The notes under the pieces are model-generated. The model did no database searches. It saw nothing but the letters and a program-made list of their open reading frames with translations, and was not told the origin of the DNA. A stretch of 64,000 nt of DNA from Pirellulaceae bacterium (GTDB taxonomy: Bacteria > Planctomycetota > Planctomycetia > Pirellulales > Pirellulaceae). The position numbers were made by a program, and so were the translations under genes. Positions 9,104-17,863 of this stretch are shown here, one piece after another; positions within the stretch are counted from its first letter, which is position 1; every line of letters starts with the position of its first letter. The DNA is taken from positions 496,001 to 560,000 of the forward strand of contig JAHBXT010000004.1 of NCBI GenBank assembly GCA_019636385.1. Reading direction: 5' to 3'.

Positions 9104-9127
9104 TGGTTGCAATGGCCAACGTGTCGC

Positions 9128-9505
9128 TCACAGCCATCGCGGTATGGCGCTGCCCACAAACACTGCACCAATGCCCAACACGTTCTGCGACAGTAAATTT
9201 ACGCACAATTGGCCCCACTGTGCCTGACGAACCAACAGGTTGGATTCGAAAGCAAAAGCCGAAAAGGTCGTGAACGCTCCCATGAATCCGGCCAGGATGA
9301 TCCAACTGGTCTGGGCGCTCATCAGCGATTTCTGATCGGCCAACGACCAGACCAATCCGAACAACAAGCAGCCCAGTAGGTTGACCGCTAATGTTCCCAA
9401 GGGAAAATCGCCGCCGTTCCAGCGCTGAACTAATGTTGACAATCCGACTCGGGCCAACGAACCCAACCCGCCGGCCACGAACAGACAAGCAAACTTCCAC
9501 CACAT
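9128..9505 (-). CDS. crcB: CrcB/Fluc fluoride channel
   Basis: Small four-helix membrane protein (125 residues) that forms dimeric fluoride-export channels. Family landmarks are GGLGSLARVGLSTLVQR (12-28), PLGTLAVNLLGCLLFG with the pore-lining Asn in helix 2, and GFMGAFTTFSAFAFES with the helix-3 break and the Phe box. The ATG at 9505 is preceded by GTGGAGAA about eleven bases upstream. The gene sits alone on the minus strand between the MFS gene and purK. No recognisable fluoride riboswitch precedes it. Confidence 0.93.
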   Translation of the reverse strand: MWWKFACLFVAGGLGSLARVGLSTLVQRWNGGDFPLGTLAVNLLGCLLFGLVWSLADQKSLMSAQTSWIILAGFMGAFTTFSAFAFESNLLVRQAQWGQLCVNLLSQNVLGIGAVFVGSAIPRWL

Positions 9506-9829
9506 GCGGATCCATTCTCCACGTTACGATGCTAGGTAACCGTTCACGCAATTTGTAGAGTGGGACCAGCCGGGCCCCTACAAGCTGTTCAAAACACAAA
9601 CTATCGGGAAAGCGGCAGCGATCGTCGTATCACCATTAGCTCGGCCTCGCGTCGGCCCACCACCTGCGTAGACAGAGTGGCGTGTGAACGACTACTGTGC
9701 CAGGAGCAGCCATGTATTGTCGATCCGCACTTAGTATCTCACAAGCAACCTCAGTCGCATACTGGGATATCTGGCCACCGCACGCTAAACTTTCTGGTTT
9801 TCATCTCTAATATCTCCAATATTTCTTCC
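9506..9829. other. Intergenic region between crcB and purK
   Basis: About 320 bases between divergent genes. A hairpin with outer stem TTGTAG/CTACAA (9553-9583) and an inner GGGACC-AGCC-GGGCCC stem with one mismatch is present; its foot contains GTAG. The stretch 9785-9829 is AT-rich and could hold the purK promoter. The purK frame stays open back to 9560, but that part does not look coding. I see no RNA gene. Confidence 0.4.
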
Positions 9830-11032
9830 GTGGAAATTACCGTGCCAGCTTCTGCCAATACCCCATCGCCATCAACCTCGACGCTCGCCGCGCAATCGGT
9901 ACAACCGGGAAGTTGGTTGGGAGTCCTGGGCGGTGGCCAATTGGGGCGCATGTTTACCCAGGCGGCTCAACGGCTGGGCTACCAGGTCGCCATCTATGAA
10001 TCTGAACCAGAAAGTCCGGCGGCGCAACTGGCCAATCGCAACTTTTGCCCCAGCGACCAGCCAGGCGTTTCGCCCGAAGCCTTGGTCCAGCGGATGGCCC
10101 ACTTATGCGACGTCGTCACGTTGGAATTCGAGAATATTCCGGCGTCCATGGTGCGGGCTGCAGCCGATCACTGCCTGACGCATCCTTGCGCCGAGTTCTT
10201 GGAGCTGTGCCAAGACCGCAAACGTGAAAAACAATCGTTGTCCAGTATTGGCTGTCCCACGACGCCATTTACGCCTGTCACCTCACAATCCGAGGCGGCC
10301 GCTGCCGGAGCCCAACTGGGCTGGCCGGTCGTTCTGAAGACGGCCTGCAGTGGCTACGATGGTAAAGGACAATGCCTAGTTCGCGCGCCCGCCGACCTGC
10401 CTGCCGCCTGGAACAAGCTGAATTCGGATCACGTGGTGGCTGAAAAGTGGATCGACTTTGTGGCCGAAGTCTCGATGCTTACTGCGCGCAACGCCGCTGG
10501 ACAGATTGTTCACTACCCACTGTTTGAAAACCAGCACAGCCACCACATTCTGGATGTAACCCATTGCCCTGTGCGTCCCGAACTATTGCCCTTCCAAGAA
10601 CAAGCCACGGAGATTTGTCGCCATGTCGCCCAATCGTTTTCGGTGGTTGGACTGTTTTGCATCGAGTTCTTTGTCAGCCGTGACGGCCGTTTACTGATTA
10701 ACGAAATCGCTCCCCGCCCGCATAATTCAGGACACTTAACGATAGAGGCCTTCGACATCAGCCAGTTCGAAATGCAAGTGCGCGCCATTTGCAACCTGCC
10801 ACTCAGAACCCCACGTCAGCTCAGCCCAGCCGCCATGGCCAACCTGCTGGGTGATCTATGGCGAGACAGCACACCCAACTGGAATGCTGTTCTAGAACTC
10901 CCTCAGACTTTCTTGCATCTCTATGGAAAATCCGAAGCCCGCTCCGGCCGGAAGATGGGCCACATCACTGTATTAGACGACTATCACGCCGCGACCTTAG
11001 CACAGCAAGCTCGCGCCGCGCTCATTGCCTAG
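9830..11032 (+). CDS. purK: N5-carboxyaminoimidazole ribonucleotide synthase
   Basis: ATP-grasp enzyme that makes N5-CAIR from AIR, bicarbonate and ATP, supplying PurE. The N-terminal domain starts with WLGVLGGGQLGRMF, the signature of the family. The ATP-grasp core includes PVVLKTACSGYDGKGQ, and a VVAEKWIDFVAEVS segment and EIAPRPHNSGHLTIEA mark the nucleotide and metal site. The start is uncertain: the frame is open from 9560, and GTG codons at 9830 or 9842 give about 400 residues, the usual family length plus a short Ser/Pro/Thr-rich leader. No clear ribosome binding site is visible. It ends convergently with gyrA. Confidence 0.94.
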   Translation: MEITVPASANTPSPSTSTLAAQSVQPGSWLGVLGGGQLGRMFTQAAQRLGYQVAIYESEPESPAAQLANRNFCPSDQPGVSPEALVQRMAHLCDVVTLEFENIPASMVRAAADHCLTHPCAEFLELCQDRKREKQSLSSIGCPTTPFTPVTSQSEAAAAGAQLGWPVVLKTACSGYDGKGQCLVRAPADLPAAWNKLNSDHVVAEKWIDFVAEVSMLTARNAAGQIVHYPLFENQHSHHILDVTHCPVRPELLPFQEQATEICRHVAQSFSVVGLFCIEFFVSRDGRLLINEIAPRPHNSGHLTIEAFDISQFEMQVRAICNLPLRTPRQLSPAAMANLLGDLWRDSTPNWNAVLELPQTFLHLYGKSEARSGRKMGHITVLDDYHAATLAQQARAALIA

Positions 11033-11190
11033 CCCCCTGTGCACTTCCCTTCCTTGACCCTTGTCACCCAGTTCCCACTTGGTGACGCATCTCCTGCTCG
11101 AATCCGCACCCGCACATGCATCTCTTCAGCCGCTGCGCGGTGGCAGGCACTAGCCAGGGGTGCTGCAGGCTGATGAAAAAGCGAGCACTA

Positions 11191-14109
11191 CTAGTTGTCA
11201 GACTCTTCGGACTCCTGGTCCGCGTCTACATCTACAGCTCCATTTTCGTCGTCAGCTAACGACGTTGAAACAGACTGCGAAGTTGCATCCAGCGATGGCT
11301 CCATCGGCGACTGGCCGACAGGACTCGGTAGTGGCGCTGCTTCATCAACTTCATCTTCCTTAGGAACCTTAACGATCGCGGTTAGCGCGTCTTCGTCATC
11401 CAGTTTCATAATCCGCACGCCTTGGGTGTTGCGGCCGATGATGTTGATTTCATTGGCGGCCACGCGTTGGATTTTTCCGCGCGAGGTCATCATCAACAAC
11501 TCATCGTCATCGGTCACGGGCACAATGCCGATCACCGGACCATTGCGCTGGCTGGTTTTGATATCCATCAAACCGCCTCCGCCACGGCGTTGGGTGCGAT
11601 AGGATTGGCTGGAATTGGGCTCGTCCGCAACTTCCACTTCGGCTGGCTCTTCCACCTCTGCGACTGGCAAGTCACCATCGACTGTCTCGGTATCCGGGTC
11701 GCCGCCAGCAAGTTTCTCTCCCTGCCCAAACCAAGTGCGCTTGCCATAGCCGTTTTGACACACAGTCAACAGCGTGGCAGTGGGGTCGGCCACGACCATA
11801 CCGACCACGCTGTCACCCTTGCGCAGTCGAATACCCTTAACTCCCGAAGTGTTCCGCCCCATGGCCCGCGCGTCGGTTTCGGCAAAGCGAATCGCTTTGC
11901 CTTGTGCAGTTGCCAGCACCAGTTGATCGTCGGGACCAACCACCACGACATCCATCAGCTCGTCGTCTTCGCGCAGTTTGATGGCGATGATGCCTCCGCG
12001 CTTGGGGCGACTGTAGGCTTCCAATGGAGTCTTCTTTACCAACCCCTGCTTGGTGGCCATCATCAAGTAATGCCCCGGCAAATTAAAATCGCGAACCGCG
12101 ACGCATTCGGCAATTTTCTCATCTTCAGCCAAATTCAGCAGATTGACGACCGCCCGCCCCCGACTTTCACGATTGAGCAGCGGAATGTCGTACACCTTTT
12201 GCCAGTAGACCTTGCCCTGCGTCGTAAAGAACAGCAGATAAGCGTGAGTACTGGCTACAAACAGGTGCTCAACTGGATCTTCGTCATCTGTCTTGGCACC
12301 GGTGATACCTTTACCGCCGCGACGCTGCGCTCGATAAGTAACCGAAGGAATGCGCTTGATGTAGCCGCGATGACTGATGGTCACTACCATCGTCTCTTCG
12401 GTAATCAAATCTTCCAAGTTGTAGTTGCCGATCTCTTCGTGGCTGATCTCGGTCCGTCGATTGTCGCCAAACCGCCGAGCGATCTCTTCGGTCTCGGCTT
12501 TGATAATGGCGTAGATATTGCGCATGTCCGACAAGATCGTCAGATAGCCTTCGATCTCCTCCAACAGCTTTTGATATTCTTCGACCAACTTATCCTGTTC
12601 CAAGTTGACCAACTGGCCTAGCCGCATGACTAGAATGGCATCGGTCTGCACGCTGGTCAGCGAATAGGTAGGTGCTTGACCACGATCTTCTTTGAATTGC
12701 TCGAAGCCACGATCGCCCAGAGCGCGCTGCATCATCGCGGCTGGAACTTCCACGCCCATCAATCGCTGTTTGGCCTCGGCTTGCGTGCGACTGGTGCGGA
12801 TAATCTGAATGATCTGATCGATGTCCGCCAGGGCCAACAACAAACCTTCGACCGTGTGCTTGCGCTTACGCGCCCGAGCCAACAGGAATTGCGTTCGTCG
12901 ACGAATCACGGTCACGCGATGCCGCACGAACTCTTGCAGCATCTCTTTGATGTTCAGCTCACGTGGCTTGCCGTCAACCAATGCCAAGAAGATCAACGAG
13001 AATGAATCCTGCAGTGGCGAGAACTGATACAGTTGATTCAGCACGACATCGGCATCATGACCTTGCTTGATGTCGACCACCAAGCGAACAGGCTCCTTCA
13101 GATCGCTCTCGTCTCGAATCCCTGAAATGCCTTTAATTCGACCACTGCTGACCAATTCGGCAATGCGCTCGACAACGCGATCACGAAATTGCTGGAAGGG
13201 AATTTCGTTGATGATGATTCGCGAGCGGTTTCTGACGGTTTCGATCTTCGTCCTGGCGCGAACCACAATGGTACTGCGCCCAGTCCGATAACCCTGCCGA
13301 ATGCCGTAGCGACCGCAAATGATCCCACCAGTGGGAAAGTCGGGACCTGGAATAATCTCCATCAATTCGTCTAGACTGACGTCCGGATTGTCTACCAAGG
13401 CGATGATGCCAGCGCATACTTCGCGCAAGTTGTGCGGTGGAATACTAGTGGCCATGCCCACGGCGATTCCAGTGGCACCATTGACTAACAGATTCGGAAA
13501 GCGACTGGGCAGCACAACCGGCTCAGTGCGAGCCTCATCGTAGGTTGGGACAAAGTCCACCGTATCCAGCTTGAGATCATCCAACAACAACGAGGCAGCG
13601 CTGCTGAGTCGTGCTTCGGTGTATCGCATAGCTGCCGCTGGCAGGCCGGCGATTGAACCGAAATTGCCTTGCTTGTCAATTAACACTTGGCGCATGTTCC
13701 ATTCTTGCGCCATGCGAACCAAGGTAGGATAAATTACTGCCTCGCCGTGCGGGTGGTAGTTACCGCTGGTATCTCCGGAAATTTTGGCGCACTTGACGCG
13801 CTTAGCACCTGGTCCCAAGTTAAGGTCGTTCATGGCTACCAAGATGCGACGCTGCGACGGCTTGAGTCCGTCGCGAACGTCGGGCAGAGCGCGACTCACA
13901 ATCACGCTCATGGCGTATGTCAAATAACTATCGCGCAGCTCGTCTTCGATAGGCTGATCGATCAAAATCGTCCCTGTGCCGCTGTCCATGACGGCACCGC
14001 TATTATCATCCTGTGCGCTTTCATCGGGTACATCAGTGTCATCCGCTTGACCTCCGCCAGCGTTGTCCTGCGCATTGAAGTCATCATCGTCGGGAGGTAG
14101 ATTTGACAA
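11191..14109 (-). CDS. gyrA: DNA gyrase subunit A
   Basis: Type IIA topoisomerase subunit that breaks and rejoins DNA to introduce negative supercoils; 972 residues, longer than the usual 820-875. The catalytic tyrosine lies in AAAMRYTEARL (Tyr163). The quinolone-determining helix reads HPHGEAVIYP, with Ala124 and Pro128 where E. coli has Ser83 and Asp87. The C-terminal beta-pinwheel carries the GyrA box QRRGGKG (595-601), and a second box-like QRRGGGG (840-846) follows an acidic insert. N- and C-terminal extensions are acidic. The start is a TTG at 14109 with AGAAGG about eight bases upstream. gyrB is not in the window. Confidence 0.96.
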   Translation of the reverse strand: MSNLPPDDDDFNAQDNAGGGQADDTDVPDESAQDDNSGAVMDSGTGTILIDQPIEDELRDSYLTYAMSVIVSRALPDVRDGLKPSQRRILVAMNDLNLGPGAKRVKCAKISGDTSGNYHPHGEAVIYPTLVRMAQEWNMRQVLIDKQGNFGSIAGLPAAAMRYTEARLSSAASLLLDDLKLDTVDFVPTYDEARTEPVVLPSRFPNLLVNGATGIAVGMATSIPPHNLREVCAGIIALVDNPDVSLDELMEIIPGPDFPTGGIICGRYGIRQGYRTGRSTIVVRARTKIETVRNRSRIIINEIPFQQFRDRVVERIAELVSSGRIKGISGIRDESDLKEPVRLVVDIKQGHDADVVLNQLYQFSPLQDSFSLIFLALVDGKPRELNIKEMLQEFVRHRVTVIRRRTQFLLARARKRKHTVEGLLLALADIDQIIQIIRTSRTQAEAKQRLMGVEVPAAMMQRALGDRGFEQFKEDRGQAPTYSLTSVQTDAILVMRLGQLVNLEQDKLVEEYQKLLEEIEGYLTILSDMRNIYAIIKAETEEIARRFGDNRRTEISHEEIGNYNLEDLITEETMVVTISHRGYIKRIPSVTYRAQRRGGKGITGAKTDDEDPVEHLFVASTHAYLLFFTTQGKVYWQKVYDIPLLNRESRGRAVVNLLNLAEDEKIAECVAVRDFNLPGHYLMMATKQGLVKKTPLEAYSRPKRGGIIAIKLREDDELMDVVVVGPDDQLVLATAQGKAIRFAETDARAMGRNTSGVKGIRLRKGDSVVGMVVADPTATLLTVCQNGYGKRTWFGQGEKLAGGDPDTETVDGDLPVAEVEEPAEVEVADEPNSSQSYRTQRRGGGGLMDIKTSQRNGPVIGIVPVTDDDELLMMTSRGKIQRVAANEINIIGRNTQGVRIMKLDDEDALTAIVKVPKEDEVDEAAPLPSPVGQSPMEPSLDATSQSVSTSLADDENGAVDVDADQESEESDN

Positions 14110-14407
14110 GGTCTCTGCCTTCTAAACGGGTTCATCGGGGCCACCGAAAATACCGCCGCCACGCGGTCTAAAAATCGCCAAAATGGTGGCTCAAGCTGAG
14201 TTCCTGGGCAATCTTTTTGGAAGGCGGCAATATACCAAAATGGGCTGCGTTCGACAACCGCCTGAGCTTGATTCGATAGCGACGCAAAGCCTTGAAATGC
14301 AAAGACTTGAGAATAGATATATCAAGGCCGCTATGGGCGCCGAATTCGGCCTTATCTAGCATCGCCAGACAATGGGGATGAGGAAGCGTCTGGAGGCTCC
14401 ATCGAGC

Positions 14408-14466
14408 CTAGCTACCGTCGCGCAGACGGTGGGCATTTTCGGTAGCTACCGTCGCACAGGCGGTGG
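14408..14466 (+). repeat. REP-like palindromes, copies 3 and 4, direct tandem
   Basis: Two same-orientation copies 34 bases apart, both with TAGCT before ACCGTC. Copy 3 (14408-14432) has loop GCGCA and a perfect GACGGT right stem. Copy 4 (14442-14466) has loop GCACA and right stem GGCGGT, giving a G-T pair. Both have a five-base loop. They lie between manA and gyrA. Confidence 0.75.
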
Positions 14467-14475
14467 GGTCAGGTA

Positions 14476-14576
14476 GCCGCTTCTCCACGCGCTGGCGCGC
14501 GGCGCTGCAGTTGATGATCGGGCAGCCCTGATGTGGGCCGCTGGCCGCTTCTCCACGCGCTGGCGCGCGGCGCTGC
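14476..14576 (-). repeat. Perfect 33-bp direct repeat, REP-like copies 5 and 6
   Basis: Positions 14476-14508 and 14544-14576 are identical over 33 bases, with start-to-start spacing of 68. On the minus strand each contains CGCGC, loop GCCA, GCGCG and then TGG, so it is a REP-like element whose stem differs completely from copies 3 and 4 beside it. The repeat ends 11 bases before the manA stop codon. Confidence 0.75.
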
Positions 14577-14586
14577 CGAACGCATG

Positions 14587-15567
14587 TCACCGCTTCTGTT
14601 TCGGCAGAAACATATCCAGCAGTATCGCGTCGGGAGCGATACTGGCCATGCAATGCGGCAGCGAGGCTGGCAAAAATGCGCTATCGCCACAGGAGAGTGA
14701 TTCGTAAAACGCTTCGCCAATCAATTCCACTCCCCCGTAAGGCGCGGTGACGATGTGAAACGCTCCGTCGCCAGCAATGGGTTGTACTTGACCACCAACC
14801 CAGCGATCCCAGATGAATTTGTCGCAACTCACCAAGCGCTGGCGACCGGGCTGTGACGTGGGTTGGGGAACTTCAATTTGTCTGGGACCGACATCGAAAT
14901 CCGTTACTGCCAATGCCTGTTGAACGTGCAGCGCACGCGGTTGACCGTCTGGTCCCACTCGATTCCAGTCGAACAATCGAAAGGTCGTGTTGGATGCTTG
15001 TTGGAGTTCGGCCACCAACAGCCCAGCCCCCAAAGCGTGGACTGTGCCTGCCGGAATGAACACGCAATCACCGGGCTGCGGCTGGATTTGATGCAAGCAC
15101 TGCTCGACCGATCCTGCGGTTACTGCATGTGCTAAGTCTTCCCGCGACACCCCGGATTTCAGACCTGCATACAGCACGGCACCGGGTCGGCTGTCAATAA
15201 CATACCAGGCTTCGGTCTTCCCCAAATCGGGCTGCTGCATCGAAAGTGCATAGTCATCGCTTGGATGAACCTGCACGCTGAGAACGTTTTGACAGTCAAG
15301 GTATTTCAAAAGCAGCGGCAGAGTCTTGATCCCCGGCCCTAGCAACCAGCCTGGATTGCCTTCAGCCAAGCGACGCAGGGACCAGCCAGCCAGCGGGCCA
15401 TTTTCAACGATGCTCTGATGTTCCGGGTGATCGACGATCTCCCAGCTCTCGGCCCACACTCCGCCATCAGGTAGTTTTTTACCAAGGCGCTCGGCCAGTC
15501 TTCTGCCCCCCCACAGATAATTCTGAAACTTGGGCTGGCAACGCAGCGGGTAAGCTTCTGTAATCAT
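14587..15567 (-). CDS. manA: Mannose-6-phosphate isomerase, class I short form
   Basis: Zinc-dependent cupin enzyme interconverting mannose-6-phosphate and fructose-6-phosphate; 326 residues, the length of the short Bacillus-type PMI. Recognisable are the N-terminal FQNYLWGGRRLAERLGK, the metal-site VQVHPSDDYA, GKTEAWYVID, and a GTVHALGAGLLVAE segment with a metal-binding His. The frame also has a TTG one codon upstream at 15570; the ATG at 15567 is preferred, with a GAGTGAG stretch upstream. It could feed nucleotide-sugar synthesis, but no such gene is adjacent. Its 3' end abuts the REP-like cluster. Confidence 0.92.
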   Translation of the reverse strand: MITEAYPLRCQPKFQNYLWGGRRLAERLGKKLPDGGVWAESWEIVDHPEHQSIVENGPLAGWSLRRLAEGNPGWLLGPGIKTLPLLLKYLDCQNVLSVQVHPSDDYALSMQQPDLGKTEAWYVIDSRPGAVLYAGLKSGVSREDLAHAVTAGSVEQCLHQIQPQPGDCVFIPAGTVHALGAGLLVAELQQASNTTFRLFDWNRVGPDGQPRALHVQQALAVTDFDVGPRQIEVPQPTSQPGRQRLVSCDKFIWDRWVGGQVQPIAGDGAFHIVTAPYGGVELIGEAFYESLSCGDSAFLPASLPHCMASIAPDAILLDMFLPKQKR

Positions 15568-15821
15568 CAAGACTCACTCTGTTTTATGCAGACATCCAGG
15601 TCCAATCACCATCTGCAATGTTAGCCGAAGACCGGTAGAATTCCTTCGCTAACACAGCGGGTTGTGGAGTCCACTCGCAGGAAACTGTGTGGAGCCGAAG
15701 CAATTTTTCAATTGCGGCTCACAAAAGGAACCGGCCCAGTTATAGTGGAAACTTCTGGTGGCGTGGTAGGCCAAACGGACTGATGGCACCAAGGCGATTG
15801 AACGACTAGGGATTTGTTGGC

Positions 15822-16964
15822 ATGTTAAAGAAGCAGGTGGCGGACGATCTGTTCGAGAGTAGCTCGATGACCTTCGGCGAGCATCTGGAAGAGCTGCGCC
15901 GCGCCTTGGCCAAAGCTTTAATATGGTTGGGATTGGGAGCTGCGTTGGGGCTGATGCTGGCCGATCGGATTGTCAAGTTTATCGAAACTCCGCTCAAGGC
16001 AGCCATCACCGAGTATTACATTGAGCGGGCGAAACTGGAATACAAAGAGGCCAATGACATCGAGGCCAGCGACGAACTGGCGCGATGGATGCATCAACAT
16101 ACGATGATGCCCCAGCATGTGTTCGTCGATCCAGCCAATATCCAAGCCATGTTGGTGGAAGCCTCTGAGGCATCGGCAAGTTCGCCAGATGTCCAAGCTA
16201 CGCCTGATCCATCGCCTGCTGCGCAGCCAAGTGCAGCAGCGCAAAACACGCAACAGCCGCAGCCACTGACGGCAAAAAACCATTCGGAAGTAAAGCCGAA
16301 GATCAGCGCGTGGCGCGGAGTAAATGCAGAAAACCTCAATCGCCTGCAGCCTTTTGTTTTATTTCAGCCTATTCCCAACAAGCTGGTAACGCTGACCGCC
16401 ATGGAGCCCTTCATGATGTGGATGAAAGCCGGATTGGTGGCTGGAGCGATCTTTGGCGCTCCTGGCATCTTCTGGCACATTTGGCAGTTCTTTGCTGCCG
16501 GACTTTACCCTCATGAGCGACGGTATGTTTATTGGTATATGCCCCTGAGTCTGCTGCTGTTCTTTAGTGGCGTTGCGTTGGCATTCTTTGTAGTCTTTCG
16601 CTTGATCCTGATGTTCTTGATTGGCTACACCACGAGTTTAGATGTGGAGTTCACACCGCGTCTAAACGACTACATGTCATTTGCCCTGATGTTGCCACTG
16701 GGATTTGGCTTGGCATTTCAATTGCCGCTGGTCATGTTGGGATTTCATCGCTTCGGCATTGTTACCGTCGAAACATTCTTGGCTCAGTGGCGAATTGCAG
16801 TGCTGATCATTTCATTCCTGGCTATGGTGCTGACACCGGCCGATCCCTACAGCATGATTGGACTGGGGGCACCGCTCGTGGTGCTTTATTTCTTTGGCAT
16901 CCTGCTGTGCAAATACATGCCCTCAGGAGCGGGTATTGGACCGCCAGCCAGCGACCCCAGGTAG
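15822..16964 (+). CDS. tatC: Sec-independent translocase TatC with long periplasmic insert
   Basis: Core receptor of the twin-arginine pathway, which exports folded proteins. Visible landmarks are the N-terminal HLEELRRAL (21-29), the loop motif PHERRYVYWY after helix 2, and the later helices ending in LTPADPYSMIGLGAPLVVLYFF. At 380 residues it is about 125 longer than a usual TatC. The extra length lies between helix 1 (about 31-48) and helix 2 (about 202-220), that is, in the first periplasmic loop, and includes an Ala/Pro/Gln/Ser-rich stretch (about 113-150). The ATG at 15822 is used. tatA is not in the window. The gene converges with the aminotransferase seven bases downstream. Confidence 0.93.
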   Translation: MLKKQVADDLFESSSMTFGEHLEELRRALAKALIWLGLGAALGLMLADRIVKFIETPLKAAITEYYIERAKLEYKEANDIEASDELARWMHQHTMMPQHVFVDPANIQAMLVEASEASASSPDVQATPDPSPAAQPSAAAQNTQQPQPLTAKNHSEVKPKISAWRGVNAENLNRLQPFVLFQPIPNKLVTLTAMEPFMMWMKAGLVAGAIFGAPGIFWHIWQFFAAGLYPHERRYVYWYMPLSLLLFFSGVALAFFVVFRLILMFLIGYTTSLDVEFTPRLNDYMSFALMLPLGFGLAFQLPLVMLGFHRFGIVTVETFLAQWRIAVLIISFLAMVLTPADPYSMIGLGAPLVVLYFFGILLCKYMPSGAGIGPPASDPR

Positions 16965-16971
16965 CAGAAGC

Positions 16972-17832
16972 TCAAATCGCCTGCTGTCGAGCGCGGGCGA
17001 TGTAGGCTTGTCGGAGCTGCTGCGTATTCGCACCTGGCCGCCCAGAGCCAATGGGCTGACCATCCAATTCCACTACTGGCAAGATGAACGCCGAAGCGGA
17101 TGTTATAAAGGCCTCATCGGCCTGCAATGCTTCGGCCACTGAAAAACCTCGTTGCTCGACCGCCAAGCCCAGTTCGTGGGCGATTTGCAGGACGGCACCA
17201 CGCGTGGTGCCGTGCAGGATATCGTTGTTGAGCTGTCGGGTAATCATCACTTGACCGCGAAGAATGTAGGCATTGTTGGATGTGCCCTCGGTGACGAGCC
17301 CATCTTGCACGAACCATGCCTCGTCGGCACCTGTTTTCGTGGCCATCATCTTGGCCATCGCGGGATAAAGCAACTGGACAGTCTTAATGTCGCGCCGGCC
17401 CCACCGAATATCAGCCACCGTAATAACTTTCAGCCCGGTGCTGGCGATTGCCGGGTGTGCCATTCCTGGCTTGGACTGCGTGAACATCACCACTGTAGGT
17501 GGCGTATCGCTCGGCGGATATGCAAAGTCGCGATCGCCCGAATTTCCTCGCGAGATCTGCAGATAGACCAGACCCTCGACCAATTGATTGCGCTGCACCA
17601 ACTGGCGGTGCAGTTCAAGCCACTGCTGAGGCGTATGCGGATTGGCGATTTCCAACTCGCTCAAAGAACGCGCCAGTCGCTGGCAATGCCCGGCAAAGTC
17701 GATCAGCTTTCCATCAAGAACCGCCGTGACTTCATAGACAGCGTCGGCCATCAGGAAGCCACGATCGAAGACCGAGACCACAGCTTGCTCGGCAGTCACC
17801 ACGTTTCCGTTAACATACACCCAACGCTTCAT
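16972..17832 (-). CDS. dat: D-amino-acid aminotransferase (PLP class IV)
   Basis: PLP-dependent fold-type IV transaminase, 286 residues, close to the Bacillus D-alanine aminotransferase (283). Matching segments include DRGFLMADAVYEV (23-35), YLQISRG, DIRWGRRDIKTVQLL with the PLP lysine Lys150, and EGTSNNAYILRG. It would interconvert D-amino acids such as D-Ala and D-Glu, useful for peptidoglycan or D-amino acid turnover. Branched-chain aminotransferases share the fold but lack the DIRWxRxDIK wording. The frame is open to 18084, but the ATG at 17832 opens with the family-typical VYVNG. It follows the rhomboid gene by 31 bases and is probably co-transcribed with it. Confidence 0.88.
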   Translation of the reverse strand: MKRWVYVNGNVVTAEQAVVSVFDRGFLMADAVYEVTAVLDGKLIDFAGHCQRLARSLSELEIANPHTPQQWLELHRQLVQRNQLVEGLVYLQISRGNSGDRDFAYPPSDTPPTVVMFTQSKPGMAHPAIASTGLKVITVADIRWGRRDIKTVQLLYPAMAKMMATKTGADEAWFVQDGLVTEGTSNNAYILRGQVMITRQLNNDILHGTTRGAVLQIAHELGLAVEQRGFSVAEALQADEAFITSASAFILPVVELDGQPIGSGRPGANTQQLRQAYIARARQQAI

Positions 17833-17863
17833 CGGACTTCGTCCATCAGTCACCAGTGAAAAT

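Noticed and set aside
9506..9600. Possible fluoride riboswitch upstream of crcB
   Set aside because: The conserved GGNGAUGG and pseudoknot segments of the crcB motif are not visible on the minus strand.
11422..12621. A 399-codon plus-strand open frame inside gyrA
   Set aside because: It is antisense to the conserved gyrA coding sequence, has no recognisable motif, and is explained by the codon bias of the minus-strand gene.
17152..17859. A 235-codon plus-strand frame opposite the aminotransferase
   Set aside because: It is antisense to a clearly conserved PLP enzyme and has no domain or ribosome binding site.
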